A stretch of 64,000 nucleotides of DNA from an uncultured Paracoccaceae bacterium. Its GTDB lineage: Bacteria > Pseudomonadota > Alphaproteobacteria > Rhodobacterales > Rhodobacteraceae. Positions 53,101 through 62,952 of this stretch are shown piece after piece. A program made the position numbers and the translations under genes. The stretch spans positions 124,001 through 188,000 of the forward strand of contig CANKYO010000004.1 in the NCBI GenBank assembly GCA_947488175.1, written 5' to 3'. The number at the start of each line of letters is the position of its first letter. Position 1 is the first letter of the stretch. The notes under the pieces are model-generated. The model was not told the origin of the DNA and made no database searches. It saw only the letters and a program-made list of their open reading frames with translations.

Positions 53101-53838
53101 TCAGAACATGGCCATGCCACCGTTCACATGCAAGGTGGTACCGGTGACATAAGCTGCTTCAGGGCTTGAAAGATACAGTACGGCAGCCGCAATCTCGTCG
53201 GCGTCACCCATCCGTCCAGCGGGAACTTGCGCAAGAATTCCGGACTTCTGATCGTCGGTTAACTTGTCGGTCATGGCCGTTGTAATAAAGCCCGGCGCCA
53301 CACAATTGACGGTAATACCTCGGCTGGCGACCTCATAGGCGATGGATTTCGACATTCCCACCATCCCTGCCTTGGACGCGGCATAATTCGCCTGCCCGGG
53401 GTTGCCTGTGGCACCGACAACGGACGAAATATTCACGATCCGACCCCAGCGCGACTTCATCATGCCGCGGATCACGCCCTTACAAAGGCGCATGGTCGAA
53501 GTCAGGTTGACCTCCAGCACCGATGCCCATTCCTCATCCGACATCCGCATGAAGACATTGTCGCGGGTGATGCCAGCATTATTCACCAGAATATCAACCG
53601 ACCCCATCGCATCAGCGGCCTGTTTCGGCAGGGCATTTACAGCTTCGGCATCGCTCAGGTTGCACGGCAACACATGGGCGCGCTCGCCCAATTCTGCGGC
53701 CAACGCTTCCAGCGGATCAACCCGTGTACCAGACAGCGCGACCGTGGCGCCAGCAGCGTGCAGGCCCTTGGCAATCGCCGCACCGATACCGCCCGACGCA
53801 CCGGTAACCAGCGCATTCTTTCCTTTCAAATCAAACAT
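53101..53838 (-). CDS. fabG: 3-oxoacyl-ACP reductase
   Basis: 245 residues; NADPH-dependent reduction of 3-oxoacyl-ACP. SDR fold: TGASGGIG cofactor motif (12-19), NNAG (86-89), and the catalytic Ser139-Tyr152-Lys156 (NYAASKAG). Starts 14 nt after the fabD stop. Confidence 0.97.
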   Translation of the reverse strand: MFDLKGKNALVTGASGGIGAAIAKGLHAAGATVALSGTRVDPLEALAAELGERAHVLPCNLSDAEAVNALPKQAADAMGSVDILVNNAGITRDNVFMRMSDEEWASVLEVNLTSTMRLCKGVIRGMMKSRWGRIVNISSVVGATGNPGQANYAASKAGMVGMSKSIAYEVASRGITVNCVAPGFITTAMTDKLTDDQKSGILAQVPAGRMGDADEIAAAVLYLSSPEAAYVTGTTLHVNGGMAMF

Positions 53839-53852
53839 ATATGACCCCTTCT

Positions 53853-54791
53853 TTATGCATTTATGGCGGCGACTGCGGCGACAACGTCTTCCGGCGTGCC
53901 AACCGCGCTTGCCGTGACGGCGCGATCAATCCGCTTTACCATCCCGGAAAGCGCCTTGCCTGCCCCAATCTCGTAAATCTCGGTCACACCTTCCGCAGCC
54001 ATATAGGCCACACTTTCACGCCAACGCACCGAACCTGTGACCTGTTTGATCAGCAGCGTCCGGATCTCTGCCGGATCGGTCACCGCTTCGGCGGACACAT
54101 TGGCCACCAGCGGCACCTGCGGGGCCACGATCTGAACGTCTTCCAATGCTTGCGACATCACGTCAGCAGCCGGGGCCATCAGGCTGCAATGGAAAGGTGC
54201 GCTGACCGGCAGCAGAACCGCGCGCCTGGCCCCCTTTTCCTTGGCAATCTCAACGGCACGTTCCACCGCCGCCTTGTGGCCGGATACAACCACCTGCGCG
54301 GGATCATTGTCGTTGGCCGCCTCACACACCTCGCCCTGTGCAGCTTCTTCGGCCACGGCGCGGGCTGTCTCAAAATCCAGGCCCAGCAGAGCAGCCATAG
54401 CCCCGACACCCACCGGAACAGCCTCTTGCATGGCTGTTCCGCGGGTCCGCAACAGTTTGGCGGTGTCCGCCACACTCAACGCGCCAGCAGCGGCAAGGGC
54501 GGAATACTCACCCAGCGAATGACCCGCCACAAAGGATGCTGCAGTATTCGAAACACCCTCAGCGTCCAGCGCGCGCATCACTGCCAACGAGGTCGCCATC
54601 AACGCGGGCTGGGCATTGCGTGTCAGGGTCAAATCGGCAATATCGCCTTCCCAGATCATGCCAGACAAATCTTGGCCTAGCGCGTCATCAACTTCATCAA
54701 ACACGGCCCTGGCCGCAGGATAGGCATCAGCCAACGCCTTGCCCATGCCAATCGCCTGCGCCCCCTGGCCCGGAAATACGAATGCCCGCAT
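53853..54791 (-). CDS. fabD: Malonyl-CoA-ACP transacylase
   Basis: 312 residues from the ATG at 54791 with AGGAGG upstream; the frame to 54917 lacks homology. Start MRAFVFPGQGAQAIGMG, catalytic Ser92 in GHSLGEYSALAAAG, and PFHCSLM with the catalytic His. Loads malonyl groups on ACP. First gene of the fabD-fabG-acpP block. Confidence 0.97.
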   Translation of the reverse strand: MRAFVFPGQGAQAIGMGKALADAYPAARAVFDEVDDALGQDLSGMIWEGDIADLTLTRNAQPALMATSLAVMRALDAEGVSNTAASFVAGHSLGEYSALAAAGALSVADTAKLLRTRGTAMQEAVPVGVGAMAALLGLDFETARAVAEEAAQGEVCEAANDNDPAQVVVSGHKAAVERAVEIAKEKGARRAVLLPVSAPFHCSLMAPAADVMSQALEDVQIVAPQVPLVANVSAEAVTDPAEIRTLLIKQVTGSVRWRESVAYMAAEGVTEIYEIGAGKALSGMVKRIDRAVTASAVGTPEDVVAAVAAINA

Positions 54792-54960
54792 GGGCCCCCT
54801 CCTGTCATTCTTGTTTCTTGTCCTTGGCTTACCCTGCTCGCGACCGCCGCACAAGCGAACTGCAAACTGATCAGCGGCGCACAGGCCATGCGCAAAACAG
54901 GGTACTAGGCCCGCCACAACGACAGTGTTAGCGTCCGGTCAACCAGTATGGGAGAAAACG

Positions 54961-56157
54961 ATGCCAGCGACAAACAGCCAAACGACCTATGGAACCGTGA
55001 CCAAGATATTCCATTGGCTGACAGCCTTGCTGATTCTGACGGTGATCCCGCTTGGTGCGATTGCCAACCGGCTGCCTTATGAAACAAACGAACAGCTGGC
55101 GCTCAAGGCGCAGCTCTTTTCCTTTCACAAAACGCTTGGGGTGATCATCTTCGTTGTGGCGCTTGGCCGGATCCTTTGGGCGCTGACCCAAACCAAACCC
55201 GGTGGGCTGCATCCGGATCGCAAAGGCGAAACAATGCTGGCCGAGCTGGTCCACTGGCTGCTTTACCTGTCACTCGTGGCCGTGCCGCTGACCGGCTGGA
55301 TACACCACGCCGCGACCAGCGGATTCGCCCCGCTCCTGCTGCCCATTGGTCAGGATTTGCCGCTGGTCCCGAAAGACGAAAGCGTGTCGGAACTCTTTGC
55401 ATCACTGCACTGGATTTGGAGCAAGATCATGGTCGGCGCGGTCCTGCTGCATATAGCGGGCGCCCTCAAACACCAGATCGTTGATAAGGACGCCACGCTG
55501 CGCCGCATGTGGTTCGGCCAACGCGAAACGCCAGCCGTACAGGCACATGCGGGCAGCCTGTTTGCGCCCATCACCGCCATCGTCATTTTCGGCCTCGCAA
55601 CAGGCGCAGGGGCCGCCGCCGGCCTATTCACTCATGAGGAAGGCAGCACCGGCCCCGAGCTGGCAGAGGTTGCCTCTGAATGGACCGTAACAGACGGCAC
55701 CCTGGCAATCACCGTCACGCAACTGGGAAGCGCGGTTCAGGGCAGTTTCGGCGACTGGACCGCAGCGATCAGCTTTGATCCGGACGGCACCGGCGTTCTG
55801 GGCGATGTGACCACAACCGTCGCAATTACGTCCCTGACCCTCGGCTCGGTCACCAATCAAGCGATGGGGGCTGACTTCTTCAACGCGGAAACCTTTCCGA
55901 CCGCAACGTTTCAGGCCGATATCACAGCAGCTGAAACTGGCTACGTGGCCGATGGGACGCTGACGATCAAAGACAATACCATACCCGTCGCCCTGCCCTT
56001 CACGCTGGATATCGCGGATGATACCGCCACGATGACCGGCCAACTTGCCCTTGACCGGCGTGACTTCGGCATCGGGCAAAGCATGAATGATGAAACCAAT
56101 CTGGGCTTCCCGGTAATCGTCGATATCAACCTGACAGCCACCCGGGGTGCCGAATAA
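54961..56157 (+). CDS. Cytochrome b561 fused to YceI-like domain
   Basis: 398 residues. Residues about 10-180 form a four-helix cytochrome b561 with haem-ligand His in KIFHWLTALL, FSFHKTLGV, GWIHHAATS and LLHIAGALKHQ. A further hydrophobic segment about 205-228 leads to a C-terminal YceI lipocalin-like domain (about 238-396; NAMGADFFNAETFPTATF, DRRDFGIGQSMNDE). YceI proteins bind isoprenoid quinone-like molecules, so the fusion may pass electrons to or from a bound quinone. It faces a separate YceI gene. Confidence 0.92.
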   Translation: MPATNSQTTYGTVTKIFHWLTALLILTVIPLGAIANRLPYETNEQLALKAQLFSFHKTLGVIIFVVALGRILWALTQTKPGGLHPDRKGETMLAELVHWLLYLSLVAVPLTGWIHHAATSGFAPLLLPIGQDLPLVPKDESVSELFASLHWIWSKIMVGAVLLHIAGALKHQIVDKDATLRRMWFGQRETPAVQAHAGSLFAPITAIVIFGLATGAGAAAGLFTHEEGSTGPELAEVASEWTVTDGTLAITVTQLGSAVQGSFGDWTAAISFDPDGTGVLGDVTTTVAITSLTLGSVTNQAMGADFFNAETFPTATFQADITAAETGYVADGTLTIKDNTIPVALPFTLDIADDTATMTGQLALDRRDFGIGQSMNDETNLGFPVIVDINLTATRGAE

Positions 56158-56160
56158 AAA

Positions 56161-56188
56161 AGGCCGCGCAGGTGATACTGCGCGGCCT
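56161..56188. terminator. Bidirectional terminator between the two YceI genes
   Basis: A perfect 11-bp stem, AGGCCGCGCAG with CTGCGCGGCCT, loop GTGATA. A run of A before it (56155-56160) gives a U-run on the minus strand, serving the yceI gene; the plus-strand gene ends just before it. Confidence 0.85.
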
Positions 56189-56210
56189 CTCATCTTCTAT
56201 TCGTCAGGGT

Positions 56211-56789
56211 TTATTCGGCTTTCATCGCCTCAACGGAAATCATCACCTCAACCTCGTCGCTGACGAAGGGGGCAAAACTTCCCACCTCAAAATCGGATCG
56301 GACCAGCGTGGTAGTTGCATCAAAACCGGCCCATTCTTTTTCGGCCATCGGGTGCATGCCTGTCTGATTCAACTTGGCATCCAGCACGATTGATTTGGTG
56401 ATCCCGTTCAGCGTCAGATCACCTGTGATCATGGCAGTGTCATCGCCGGTCACTTCGATATTGGTGGATGTGAATGTGACCATCTCGTCCTCGCCGGCGC
56501 CAAAGAAATCCTCGCCCATGAAATGGTCAAACCGTGCTTCCCAGCCGGTGAACATGCTGCGCACGGGGAACGACACGCTGACAGAAGAAGCGCCAGGGTC
56601 TTCCTGATCGAACGAAATGGTACCCTCAAATCCCGAGAACATGCCCCAGGTTGTCGAATAGCCAAGGTGATCATAGCTGAACAGGATCTGGCTGTGGCTT
56701 GCATCCAGCACGTAATCCTCAGCAGAGGCAAAAGCCGGGGCGGCAAAGCTGGTTGCAAAAAGTGTCGCGGCAGTGAGCATCGTTTTCAT
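56211..56789 (-). CDS. Periplasmic YceI-family protein
   Basis: 192 residues from the ATG at 56789 (AGGAG-like GGAGATA upstream). Signal peptide MKTMLTAATLFATSFAAPAFA, then the complete YceI lipocalin fold (YVLDASHSQILFSYDHLGYS, FDHFMGEDFFGAGE, LTLNGITKSIVLDA, RSDFEVGSFAPFVSDEVEV). Likely binds a polyisoprenoid or quinone in the periplasm. Convergent with the cytochrome b561-YceI fusion, which probably acts with it. Confidence 0.94.
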   Translation of the reverse strand: MKTMLTAATLFATSFAAPAFASAEDYVLDASHSQILFSYDHLGYSTTWGMFSGFEGTISFDQEDPGASSVSVSFPVRSMFTGWEARFDHFMGEDFFGAGEDEMVTFTSTNIEVTGDDTAMITGDLTLNGITKSIVLDAKLNQTGMHPMAEKEWAGFDATTTLVRSDFEVGSFAPFVSDEVEVMISVEAMKAE

Positions 56790-56888
56790 CGCATATCTCC
56801 AAAGGTGAGCGTTATGGCCCTTAGAGATAGCGTTGCCTGCAACAAGGCAATCCTGCAATTTCGAACAAATTGTGTTCGGCAGACCGTA

Positions 56889-57479
56889 TCAGGCTGCCAT
56901 TTCGCGCAGTGTCTGCGGAACTACCATCAGATCATGCCCCAAACGGTCGCGCAAGCCGATCAGTTGCGCCTCGCTTCCTTCGGCCACGGGGACCGTCTGC
57001 GTGGTGTTACGATAGCGCAGCACCAGATTGCTCATGCCTGTATCTTCGTTGTAGTCCAGAAACACGCCGCCGATGCTGTCAAAACCATAGCATCCAACGG
57101 TCGTCGGGTTGCCTGCCCGGTTGCAGATCACCTCGCGGATTTCACCAACGCTGTTGTCGACATGCAGTTCCGTCCGGGTGCCGCGGCTGGCAAACCACAA
57201 AAGATAGGCGGCAACCGCACCAAACAAGGTCGCCGTGCCCACGCGAAACACGCCCAGGTCGCCGTCAAACATCATGGTTGGCATGATCAGAATACCGAAA
57301 CCGGCCGTCAGAAAACAGGCGCCGAAAAAGAATGACAGCACTTGCGACAGCATCACGCCCAGGGAGGGACCACGACCGGATCGCACGATATATCCCCAAT
57401 AGGTGTCTTCGACTTCGAAGGTGGACGGCCGTGCCAGCCGTTGGTGCTTTTTCTGTACTGAGACGTTCGTATTGCTCAT
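56889..57479 (-). CDS. Unknown membrane protein
   Basis: 196 residues from the ATG at 57479 (GGAGCG upstream). N-terminal basic soluble part (about 1-38), two hydrophobic helices (about 45-65 and 78-98: QVLSFFFGACFLTAGFGIL, LGVFRVGTATLFGAVAAYLLW) and a C-terminal soluble domain (about 105-190, TELHVDNSVGEIREVICN, CYGFDSIGGVFLDYNED). No family recognised; possibly a membrane-tethered regulator. Divergent from rpsF. Confidence 0.75.
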   Translation of the reverse strand: MSNTNVSVQKKHQRLARPSTFEVEDTYWGYIVRSGRGPSLGVMLSQVLSFFFGACFLTAGFGILIMPTMMFDGDLGVFRVGTATLFGAVAAYLLWFASRGTRTELHVDNSVGEIREVICNRAGNPTTVGCYGFDSIGGVFLDYNEDTGMSNLVLRYRNTTQTVPVAEGSEAQLIGLRDRLGHDLMVVPQTLREMAA

Positions 57480-57600
57480 CCCGGCGCTCCTTGCCCGCTT
57501 CCAGACTATTTGATGGTCGGCAATCACGGCCATAAATGGGCAAGGTCAAGGCATCGTTAAGAAATCTGCGATTGTTACCGCAACGCCACGAATACAAGGG

Positions 57601-57628
57601 TTGCATGGCCGAAAATGGGCTGTATAAG
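57601..57628 (+). promoter_or_regulatory. Promoter of the rpsF operon
   Basis: TTGCAT (57601-57606) and TATAAG (57623-57628), 16 bp apart. The predicted leader of about 100 nt contains a perfect 10-bp palindrome ACTGCGCAGT; an S6/S18 autoregulatory leader is plausible but its known structure was not clearly matched. Confidence 0.6.
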
Positions 57629-57738
57629 GCCGCATCCTTCTGCGAACGTTATGAACTGCGCAGTCTCTCGTGGGTGGGGTGCAGAAGGTTTCACTGCCCC
57701 TCTCTTTGAAATGCGCCGATATATGAACTGGAGTAAGC

Positions 57739-58092
57739 ATGCCGCTATACGAGCATGTCATGATTGCGCGTCAGGATCTTTCCAACACGCAAGCTGAAAG
57801 CCTCATCGAACATTTCGGAACCGTTCTTGCCGACAACGGCGGCAAGCTCTTGGAAAACGAATATTGGGGCGTCAAGACGATGGCCTACAAGATCAATAAG
57901 AACCGCAAGGGGCATTATGCCTTTCTGCGCACCGATGCACCTGCCCCTGCCGTACAGGAAATGGAACGCCTGATGCGCCTGCATGAAGACGTCATGCGCG
58001 TCCTGACCATCAAGGTCGACGCCCACGAAGAAGGCCCCTCGGTACAGATGCAAAAGCGCGAAGAACGTGGCGACCGCCGCGAACGCCGCTGA
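57739..58092 (+). CDS. rpsF: 30S ribosomal protein S6
   Basis: 117 residues; starts MPLYEHVMIARQDL, with the family blocks ENEYWGVKTMAYKINKNRKGHYAFL and MEMERLMRLHEDVMRVL. C-terminal tail is basic. GGAG precedes the ATG. Binds 16S rRNA with S18 in the small subunit. First gene of rpsF-rpsR-rplI. Confidence 0.98.
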   Translation: MPLYEHVMIARQDLSNTQAESLIEHFGTVLADNGGKLLENEYWGVKTMAYKINKNRKGHYAFLRTDAPAPAVQEMERLMRLHEDVMRVLTIKVDAHEEGPSVQMQKREERGDRRERR

Positions 58093-58112
58093 TCAGGAAA
58101 GGACCATAAATC

Positions 58113-58340
58113 ATGGCAACAAAACCATTTTTCCGCCGTCGCAAGTCTGATCCGTTCGAGGGTGATAACGCCCCCAAGATCGACTACAAGGACACACGCC
58201 TGCTGCAGCGCTACATCTCTGAGCGTGGCAAGATCGTGCCCGCCCGTATCACCGCTGTCGGTGCCAAGAACCAGCGTCGTTTGGCTCAGGCCATCAAGCG
58301 TGCGCGTTTCTTGGCCCTGCTGCCCTACGCCGTAAAGTAA
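58113..58340 (+). CDS. rpsR: 30S ribosomal protein S18
   Basis: 75 residues, full length; contains the S18 signature [29 protein letters not shown] and ends in the basic [19 protein letters not shown]. Partner of S6 in the small subunit platform. Confidence 0.98.
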   Translation: MATKPFFRRRKSDPFEGDNAPKIDYKDTRLLQRYISERGKIVPARITAVGAKNQRRLAQAIKRARFLALLPYAVK

Positions 58341-58350
58341 GGAACGCATC

Positions 58351-58983
58351 ATGGAAATCATTCTACTTGAGCGCGTCGCCAAGCTTGGCCAGATGGGCGA
58401 AGTTGTGTCCGTCAAGGAAGGCTATGCGCGCAACTACCTTCTGCCGCAGGGCAAGGCGCTGCGCGTGAATGCCGCCAACATGGCCCGGTTTGAGGCTGAA
58501 AAGGCCCAGATGGAAGCCCGCAACCTCGAAACCAAGAAAGAGGCCGATGCGTTGGCCGCAAAGCTGGACGGACAGAAGTTCATCGTCATCCGTTCCGCAT
58601 CCGACGCCGGTTCGCTTTATGGCTCTGTCACCACCCGTGACGCCGCCGAAGCCGCGACCGAGGCTGGTTTCAGCATCGACAAGAAACAGGTCGTGCTGTC
58701 CGGTGCGATCAAGGAACTGGGCCTGCATGACGTGGTCGTCCACCTGCACCCGGAAGTCGAGGCGACAATCACTCTGAACGTGGCCCGGTCCCCGGAAGAG
58801 GCCGAACTGCAGGAAGCCGGCAAATCTATCGCGGAACTCGCTGCCGAAGAAGAAGCTGCTGCCGAGTTCGAAATTCAGGAACTGTTCGACGATATCGGTG
58901 CTGCCGCATCCGACGACGAAGAACTGGCTGAAACTGCGGGCGTCGAGACCGAAGCACCTGCTGAAGAGACCGACGAAGACTAA
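58351..58983 (+). CDS. rplI: 50S ribosomal protein L9 with acidic C-terminal extension
   Basis: 210 residues versus the usual 149. The N-terminal rRNA-binding domain ([36 protein letters not shown]), connecting helix and C-terminal domain are normal. About 60 extra residues from residue 150 are rich in Glu, Ala and Asp ([24 protein letters not shown]-type end). Acidic tails on L9 are common in Rhodobacterales; their role is unknown. Confidence 0.97.
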   Translation: MEIILLERVAKLGQMGEVVSVKEGYARNYLLPQGKALRVNAANMARFEAEKAQMEARNLETKKEADALAAKLDGQKFIVIRSASDAGSLYGSVTTRDAAEAATEAGFSIDKKQVVLSGAIKELGLHDVVVHLHPEVEATITLNVARSPEEAELQEAGKSIAELAAEEEAAAEFEIQELFDDIGAAASDDEELAETAGVETEAPAEETDED

Positions 58984-59004
58984 GCGTCAAATAAATATAC
59001 TAAA

Positions 59005-59034
59005 AAGGCTGCTCTGTTTTGGGCGGCCTTTTTT
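59005..59034 (+). terminator. Rho-independent terminator of the rpsF-rpsR-rplI operon
   Basis: AAGGCTGCTC (59005-59014) pairs with GGGCGGCCTT (59021-59030) with two G-U pairs, loop TGTTTT, then a T-run to 59034. Confidence 0.85.
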
Positions 59035-59111
59035 CGTTTCGGCGTTAGAAAACCAAGGCAGTCGCGACAAAATGCTCGCACCCAAATCATTGTTTCAGAA
59101 ACGAAATTTGC

Positions 59112-59153
59112 TGGGCAAAACCTTGCCCACTCGATCCCTTTTCGGTTTGCCCA
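59112..59153 (+). promoter_or_regulatory. Alternative hairpins upstream of the lipoprotein gene
   Basis: TGGGCAAAACC (59112-59122) can pair with the adjacent TTGCCCA (59123-59129) as a short stem, or with GGTTTGCCCA (59144-59153) as a longer one with one bulge. The two are mutually exclusive, so a switch-like leader is possible, but no promoter could be placed firmly. Confidence 0.35.
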
Positions 59154-59269
59154 AAAGTTAACGTATCTTAAACGAACGTTGTGCGTGCGTAAGAGTATAC
59201 AAGGCAAGCTGAGGATTGCCGAGGTGTTGGCTGTTGAAATCAAGCACCACATCAACACAAAGGATAGAC

Positions 59270-60328
59270 ATGACAAGACTGAATTTATTTGCGGGCACTG
59301 CCGCCCTGCTCATGCTGGTTGCCTGCGGCTCATCCGGATCAGATTCGGACAATCCAACTCCAACAAATATGACACCACAGGCCTCCAGCGGATTTGCGGT
59401 TGCTGGTGAAACTTCTAGAGGGAATGTCACTTTCACAATCCGCAACGCTCCGTCATATGACCAAGTAGGTGATTTCTCACAGATCGTTGCAAACGGAGGT
59501 GACTTTGAAGATGCCGATGGCGAAGAAATTCCTTTCACATTGGATAGCTTTGAGCTTGGCTCACAAAACGTATCTATTGCGTTCAATGATGATGAAACTG
59601 AAGTCACGCTGACAATTAACGGAACTGACTACCAGCTGGAACGCGTCATCGATCCGGAAGAACCTGAAGCACTGCTTTACAGTTTTGAAAGTGACAGCGT
59701 CCTTGTCGGATTGAATATCGCTGCCCTGTCGAGCTTTTTTGATTTAGGGACTACTGAAGAGGTGGTTACAATTGTGGCGGCATCAGAGATAACGAACACT
59801 ACCGATACCTTCGTTCTTGATGTTTTTGGATTTGATACTGACCCGACATTAATTCAGGCAACGGTCGGGACAGCGACCTATACCGGAAATGCATTTATCT
59901 TCGGTACAAACATCAACGACTCCGGCCCAGATGACGGCATGGATACCGATCCCAATGCGCCTGCTGAAGGATTTGACGGTTTGGAAGGCACCATCAATTT
60001 GACTGCCGACTTCGACGACAGCAGCATTGGAGGTTTTGCAACATTCACAAATGACCCTTTGGACGATGAACCCCTGCTGACAGAAACAGTCACCTTCGAA
60101 GACACCGCAATCACGGGAAATGGTTTCTCTGGCTCGTTAACATCCGATGAGCAGTTCTTCGAAGAAGGTGTAACATTCGGCGACGTCACCTATGACGGTA
60201 ATTTCTATGGTGCAGAGGGTGAAAACATCGCCGGGGCGATATCAGGTGATCTTATTGTTGAGGGCGCTGGCGCACCTGTCTTGATGCTAGGTGTTTTCGG
60301 CGGAACAGCCAACGCAACAGATCCATAA
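59270..60328 (+). CDS. Surface lipoprotein, TbpB-like beta-barrel type
   Basis: 352 residues from the ATG at 59270 with AAAGGA upstream. Lipobox LVAC (Cys19) after MTRLNLFAGTAALLMLVAC; then a Ser/Asp/Pro linker and a long beta-rich acidic chain with repeated pattern (GTATYTGNAFIFGTN, LTADFDDSSIGGFATF, GSLTSDEQFFEEGVTFGDVTYDGNFYG), as in transferrin-binding-protein-B-like and Slam-exported surface lipoproteins. Clearly lower in GC than its neighbours, which suggests horizontal gain. Ligand unknown. Confidence 0.8.
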   Translation: MTRLNLFAGTAALLMLVACGSSGSDSDNPTPTNMTPQASSGFAVAGETSRGNVTFTIRNAPSYDQVGDFSQIVANGGDFEDADGEEIPFTLDSFELGSQNVSIAFNDDETEVTLTINGTDYQLERVIDPEEPEALLYSFESDSVLVGLNIAALSSFFDLGTTEEVVTIVAASEITNTTDTFVLDVFGFDTDPTLIQATVGTATYTGNAFIFGTNINDSGPDDGMDTDPNAPAEGFDGLEGTINLTADFDDSSIGGFATFTNDPLDDEPLLTETVTFEDTAITGNGFSGSLTSDEQFFEEGVTFGDVTYDGNFYGAEGENIAGAISGDLIVEGAGAPVLMLGVFGGTANATDP

Positions 60329-60361
60329 ACGGCTCAAACACTCACATTTGGCAAGGCCTTC

Positions 60362-60884
60362 TTACTTGGCCTTGCCACCCCCAAACGGCGCCTTTGGTGC
60401 CCCTTTCCGGGACGGCGCCAAATCCCCAAACAAGATTACCTTATCGCTGCCCCACTCCACCATCCAAGGGTTAACGGGCGCAAGAGCCGCCGCTCGCTTC
60501 CACTGAAAATATCCGCGTTCGTTGTTGACCGGGGTCGGATCGCACATCACGGCATCTTTCAGCACCAGCCCCATCTGCCCCTCGAACCATTCGCTGTCGC
60601 TTTTCGCAACAATATCAACCCAATAGACAGCGCCGATGATGGCACCGCGCACCAGAATTTCGGGGCGGGGACAGCTGACACCGTGTTGCTCCAGACGCCA
60701 TACGGCCCAATCATATTCGGCTTGCTTCATGCCGGTTGCTTGCATGTATCGCGGTCAGGCGGCTGGTCATGCGCCCTGCCCTGACTGACCCGGCTGACCT
60801 GTTTTCAATGGTCTTGTAACCGGCAACAATGGCCTAGGCCCACGGCTGCCGGGCCGACAGCACGATATCTGGTAAATCAATCAT
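60362..60884 (-). pseudogene. Broken ASCH-domain (PUA-like) protein gene
   Basis: Reading the minus strand from the ATG at 60884 gives [16 protein letters not shown], a TAG at 60836-60834 where ASCH proteins have Trp (QPWAWAI), then [13 protein letters not shown] and, further on, LTAIHAS. One extra base near 60737 shifts the frame; the following frame continues with TGMKQAEYDWAVWR, RGAIIGAVYWVDIV, SDSEWFEGQMGLVL and a Gly/Lys tail. The intact protein would have about 173 residues. ASCH proteins bind RNA or modified nucleosides. A 127-residue remnant frame (60362-60745) is open, but lacks the N-terminal half of the domain. Confidence 0.85.
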
Positions 60885-60988
60885 ACCAATGGCTTACGGC
60901 GGATCGCCACATCTTCAACCACCAACTGCTTGTTACAATGGCCAGACAGATGTCTACTGATGTCATATTCAACACTCTGGGGGTTATC

Positions 60989-62944
60989 ATGTCGCTACGT
61001 CTAAACCGTCGTCATTTCATCGCAGGATCGGCAGGTCTGATCGCGATGCATCCGTTTTCCGTCAACGCCGCAACCAATCAGGCGCATCTGCGTCTGATGG
61101 AAACGACCGACCTGCATGTCCATGTTTTTCCTTACGATTATTATGCAGACCGGCAGGTCGATACTGTCGGGCTGAGCCGCACGGCGAGCATCATTGAAGG
61201 GGTGCGCGCGGAGTCGACCAACTCCTTGCTGCTGGACAATGGCGACTTTCTGCAGGGCAACCCGATGGGCGATTACATCGCCTATGAAAGGGGCATGAAG
61301 GAAGGCGACATGCACCCTGTCATCACCGCGATGAACACGTTGGGGTTCGATGCCTCGACCCTTGGCAACCATGAGTTTAACTATGGCATCTCGTTCCTGA
61401 TGAAATCCGTGGCCGGCGCCGCCTTCCCCGTCGTTTCTGCCAATGTTGTCAAGGAGATGGGGGCATCACCCACCGCAGACACCACGCTGGTCCCGCCCTA
61501 CGTAATCCTTGACCGTGAAATTACGGATGGCGACGGCAACACCCACCCGATCAAGATCGGCCTGATCGGGTTCGTCCCGCCGCAGATCATGAACTGGGAC
61601 CGCAAGCATCTGGAAGGCAATGTGCAGGCCCGCGACATCATCGAAAGCGCGCGTGCCTATGTGCCACAGATGAAGGAGCAAGGTGCTGATATCATTGTCG
61701 CTTTGGCCCATTCCGGGATTGGTGCTGCCGATCATGAGGACGGGATGGAAAACGCCGCGATCCCGCTGGCCGCCGTTGACGGGATCGATGCGATCATGAC
61801 CGGGCATAGCCATCTGGTGTTCCCGTCCTCCAACTACGACGACTGGGCTGGCGTTGATGTCGGCGCAGGGACCATCGGCGGCAAACCCGGTGTGATGGGT
61901 GGCTTCTGGGGATCGCACATGGGGCTGGTCGACCTGTTGCTGGAACGCGACGGCGACAGCTGGCGCATCCTGTCCCACACGTCAGAGGCGCGGCCCATTT
62001 CCCGCCGCGAAGAGGATCGCAGCATCACAGCGCTGGTCGATGATTATCAGCCGGTTCTGGATTCGATCCAGGATATCCACGAAGAAACACTGACTTACGT
62101 GCGTACAGCCGTCGGCAAAACCGCCGCCCCGCTGCATTCCTACTTCGCTTTGGTCGCCGATGATCCATCGGTCCAGATCGTGTCCAACGCCCAACGCTGG
62201 TACATTGAGGAACAGATGGTCGGCACCGCATATGAGGGCCTGCCGATCCTGTCCGCTGCTGCGCCCTTCAAGGCCGGTGGTCGCGGCGGGCCTGAGTATT
62301 TCACCGATGTTCCCGTCGGCGATGTGGCGATCAAGAATGTCGCGGACCTTTATCTATATCCCAATACTGTACGGGCGGTTAAGGTCACGGGCGCGCAGGT
62401 CAAGGATTGGCTCGAACGCAGCGCAGGCATGTTCAATCAGGTTGATGCGGGTGCGCAGGATGCGGTCCTGCTGAACCCGGATTTCCCCAGCTACAATTTC
62501 GATGTGATGGACGGGGTGACCTACCAGATCGACCTGACCCAGCCGTCGAAATTCGACCGCGAGGGCGCGGTGATCAATCCCGATGCAAACCGGATCGTGA
62601 ACCTGCAGTTCAATGGCGAACCCATTGATCCCGATCAGGAATTTATCATTGCCACCAACAACTACCGCGCCTCTGGCGGCGGCAGTTTCCCCGGCACAGG
62701 CGACACGATAATCTTTGAAGGGCCCGACACGAACCGCGATGTGATCGTGCGCTACATCGTCGATCAGGGCACGATCGATCCCAAGGCCGATGCCAACTGG
62801 TCATTCAAACCGATGCCGGGCACCACGCTGATGTTCGAGACCGGACCTGCGGGTGCCGCCTATGCCGATGATGTGGCGGGCATGAAAATCGCGCCCGCTG
62901 GCACGTCTGACACAGGCTTTGCCCTGTTCCGGATCGAGATGTGA
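60989..62944 (+). CDS. cpdB: 2',3'-cyclic-nucleotide 2'-phosphodiesterase/3'-nucleotidase, Tat-exported
   Basis: 651 residues from the ATG at 60989. Twin-arginine signal ([16 protein letters not shown]). N-terminal metallophosphatase domain with [40 protein letters not shown] and MTGHSHLVF, the metal-binding motifs; C-terminal 5'-nucleotidase-type substrate domain (from about 370; [44 protein letters not shown]). Releases phosphate and nucleosides from cyclic and 3'-nucleotides in the periplasm. Single gene. Confidence 0.94.
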   Translation: MSLRLNRRHFIAGSAGLIAMHPFSVNAATNQAHLRLMETTDLHVHVFPYDYYADRQVDTVGLSRTASIIEGVRAESTNSLLLDNGDFLQGNPMGDYIAYERGMKEGDMHPVITAMNTLGFDASTLGNHEFNYGISFLMKSVAGAAFPVVSANVVKEMGASPTADTTLVPPYVILDREITDGDGNTHPIKIGLIGFVPPQIMNWDRKHLEGNVQARDIIESARAYVPQMKEQGADIIVALAHSGIGAADHEDGMENAAIPLAAVDGIDAIMTGHSHLVFPSSNYDDWAGVDVGAGTIGGKPGVMGGFWGSHMGLVDLLLERDGDSWRILSHTSEARPISRREEDRSITALVDDYQPVLDSIQDIHEETLTYVRTAVGKTAAPLHSYFALVADDPSVQIVSNAQRWYIEEQMVGTAYEGLPILSAAAPFKAGGRGGPEYFTDVPVGDVAIKNVADLYLYPNTVRAVKVTGAQVKDWLERSAGMFNQVDAGAQDAVLLNPDFPSYNFDVMDGVTYQIDLTQPSKFDREGAVINPDANRIVNLQFNGEPIDPDQEFIIATNNYRASGGGSFPGTGDTIIFEGPDTNRDVIVRYIVDQGTIDPKADANWSFKPMPGTTLMFETGPAGAAYADDVAGMKIAPAGTSDTGFALFRIEM

Positions 62945-62952
62945 AGCAACGC

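Noticed and set aside
60362-60745. Intact 127-residue gene
   Set aside because: The missing N-terminal half of the ASCH domain is readable just upstream across a stop codon and frameshift, so the open frame is a remnant.
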